Below, piece by piece: positions 43,288-43,380 of a stretch of DNA of 43,380 nt. This DNA is from Lactobacillus sp. HBUAS51381 (GTDB lineage Bacteria; Bacillota; Bacilli; Lactobacillales; Lactobacillaceae), in the NCBI RefSeq assembly GCF_012641095.1, contig NZ_JAAVSC010000025.1, positions 1 through 43,380 on the forward strand, read 5' to 3'. Within the stretch, counting starts at the first letter, position 1; each line of letters opens with the position of its first letter. Position numbers and translations under genes: made by a program. The notes beneath the pieces were generated by a model. The model ran no database searches. It had not been told where the DNA came from and was given only the letters and a program-made list of their open reading frames with translations.

Positions 43288-43380
43288 TGAACCCCCAAGG
43301 TTGGACAGAAAGTCCAACCTTGGGGGTTTTATTATGGTTAAGTTTAATTTAGATTTTAGGATTAAAGTCGTCACTGAATA
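43288..43380 (+). mobile_element. Left end of a probable IS3-family element (cut by the window)
   Basis: TGAACCCCCAAGGTTGGACA at 43288-43307 reads like a terminal inverted repeat of IS3-type elements. It continues into a 15-bp hairpin (43292-43306 with 43312-43326) followed by TTTT, a structure that in insertion sequences blocks outside transcription. The first codons of a transposase-like frame follow at once. The other end is outside the window. Confidence 0.6.
43334..43380 (+). CDS. Start of a transposase OrfA-like frame (partial)
   Basis: Only 15 full codons are visible: MVKFNLDFRIKVVTE. The pattern M-[AV]-K-[YF]-x-x-[ED]-[FL]-[KR]-x-K-V-V is the usual opening of IS3-family OrfA, which carries the helix-turn-helix part of the transposase. 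No AGGAGG is seen; expression from such ends is usually low. The assignment rests on these few residues and the hairpin ahead. Confidence 0.55.
   Translation, partial: MVKFNLDFRIKVVTE

Noticed and set aside
1-43380. CRISPR array, rRNA or tRNA genes, prophage
   Set aside because: No regularly spaced short repeats, no tRNA cloverleaf and no phage genes were seen in the reading.

Overview
The window looks like chromosomal DNA of a heterofermentative lactobacillus of the Levilactobacillus (L. brevis-like) type. The reasons are the xylA-xylB-xylT xylose genes with a ROK-type XylR, two XylT-type D-xylose transporters, catabolite (cre) sites at sugar genes, an Nramp manganese transporter linked to universal stress proteins, and strong AGGAGG-type ribosome sites with frequent GTG and TTG starts. 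The species assignment is inference. No rRNA, tRNA or CRISPR array was seen.

Layout. 1-3010: an HSL-type esterase, a tyrosine phosphatase and a second alpha/beta hydrolase. 3060-3310: a candidate small RNA of tandem hairpins with UCCC loops. 3557-7670: an orphan YefM-like antitoxin behind purB, divergent from purA-guaC; PurBox-like sites lie between. 8295-11994: a manganese locus with mntH, two usp genes and a divergent DtxR-like regulator. 12650-14450: an NhaC-family transporter under a tyrosine-type T-box. 14465-21010: GNAT acetyltransferase, small membrane protein, aldo/keto reductase, Ser-rich anchored protein, potassium channel, DapE-like deacylase, PEBP and another usp. 21655-24850: a YfhO membrane protein and a DUF1801 protein.

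24988-37325 is a xylose and xylo-oligosaccharide island. All its main genes lie on the minus strand: xylR, xylA, xylB, xylT2, a GH120 beta-xylosidase, an oligosaccharide-type MFS transporter and xylT1. The GH120 enzyme would cut imported xylo-oligosaccharides to xylose, XylA and XylB make xylulose 5-phosphate, and XylR plus CcpA control entry. I see a common 9-7-9 palindrome (AGTTGGTTG-N7-CAACCAACT) before xylA, xylT1 and xylT2 and a weaker copy before xylR, with cre sites overlapping the promoters.

37643-43097 is a second carbohydrate operon (GH42, MFS, GH5, AraC). It has its own cre site, looks more A+T-rich than the rest, and is bordered at the window edge by what looks like the left end of an IS3-family element.

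The strongest unexplained signal is a dispersed, structured, non-coding repeat, usually two head-to-head units of about 150-180 bp. It has five copies between 3330 and 21645. All five lie between converging genes, and its stems show compensatory changes between copies. Other leads are the UCCC-loop RNA, a DtxR-like regulator that appears to have lost every metal ligand yet shares an operator-like site with mntH, and a terminator placed in the leader of a surface protein gene.
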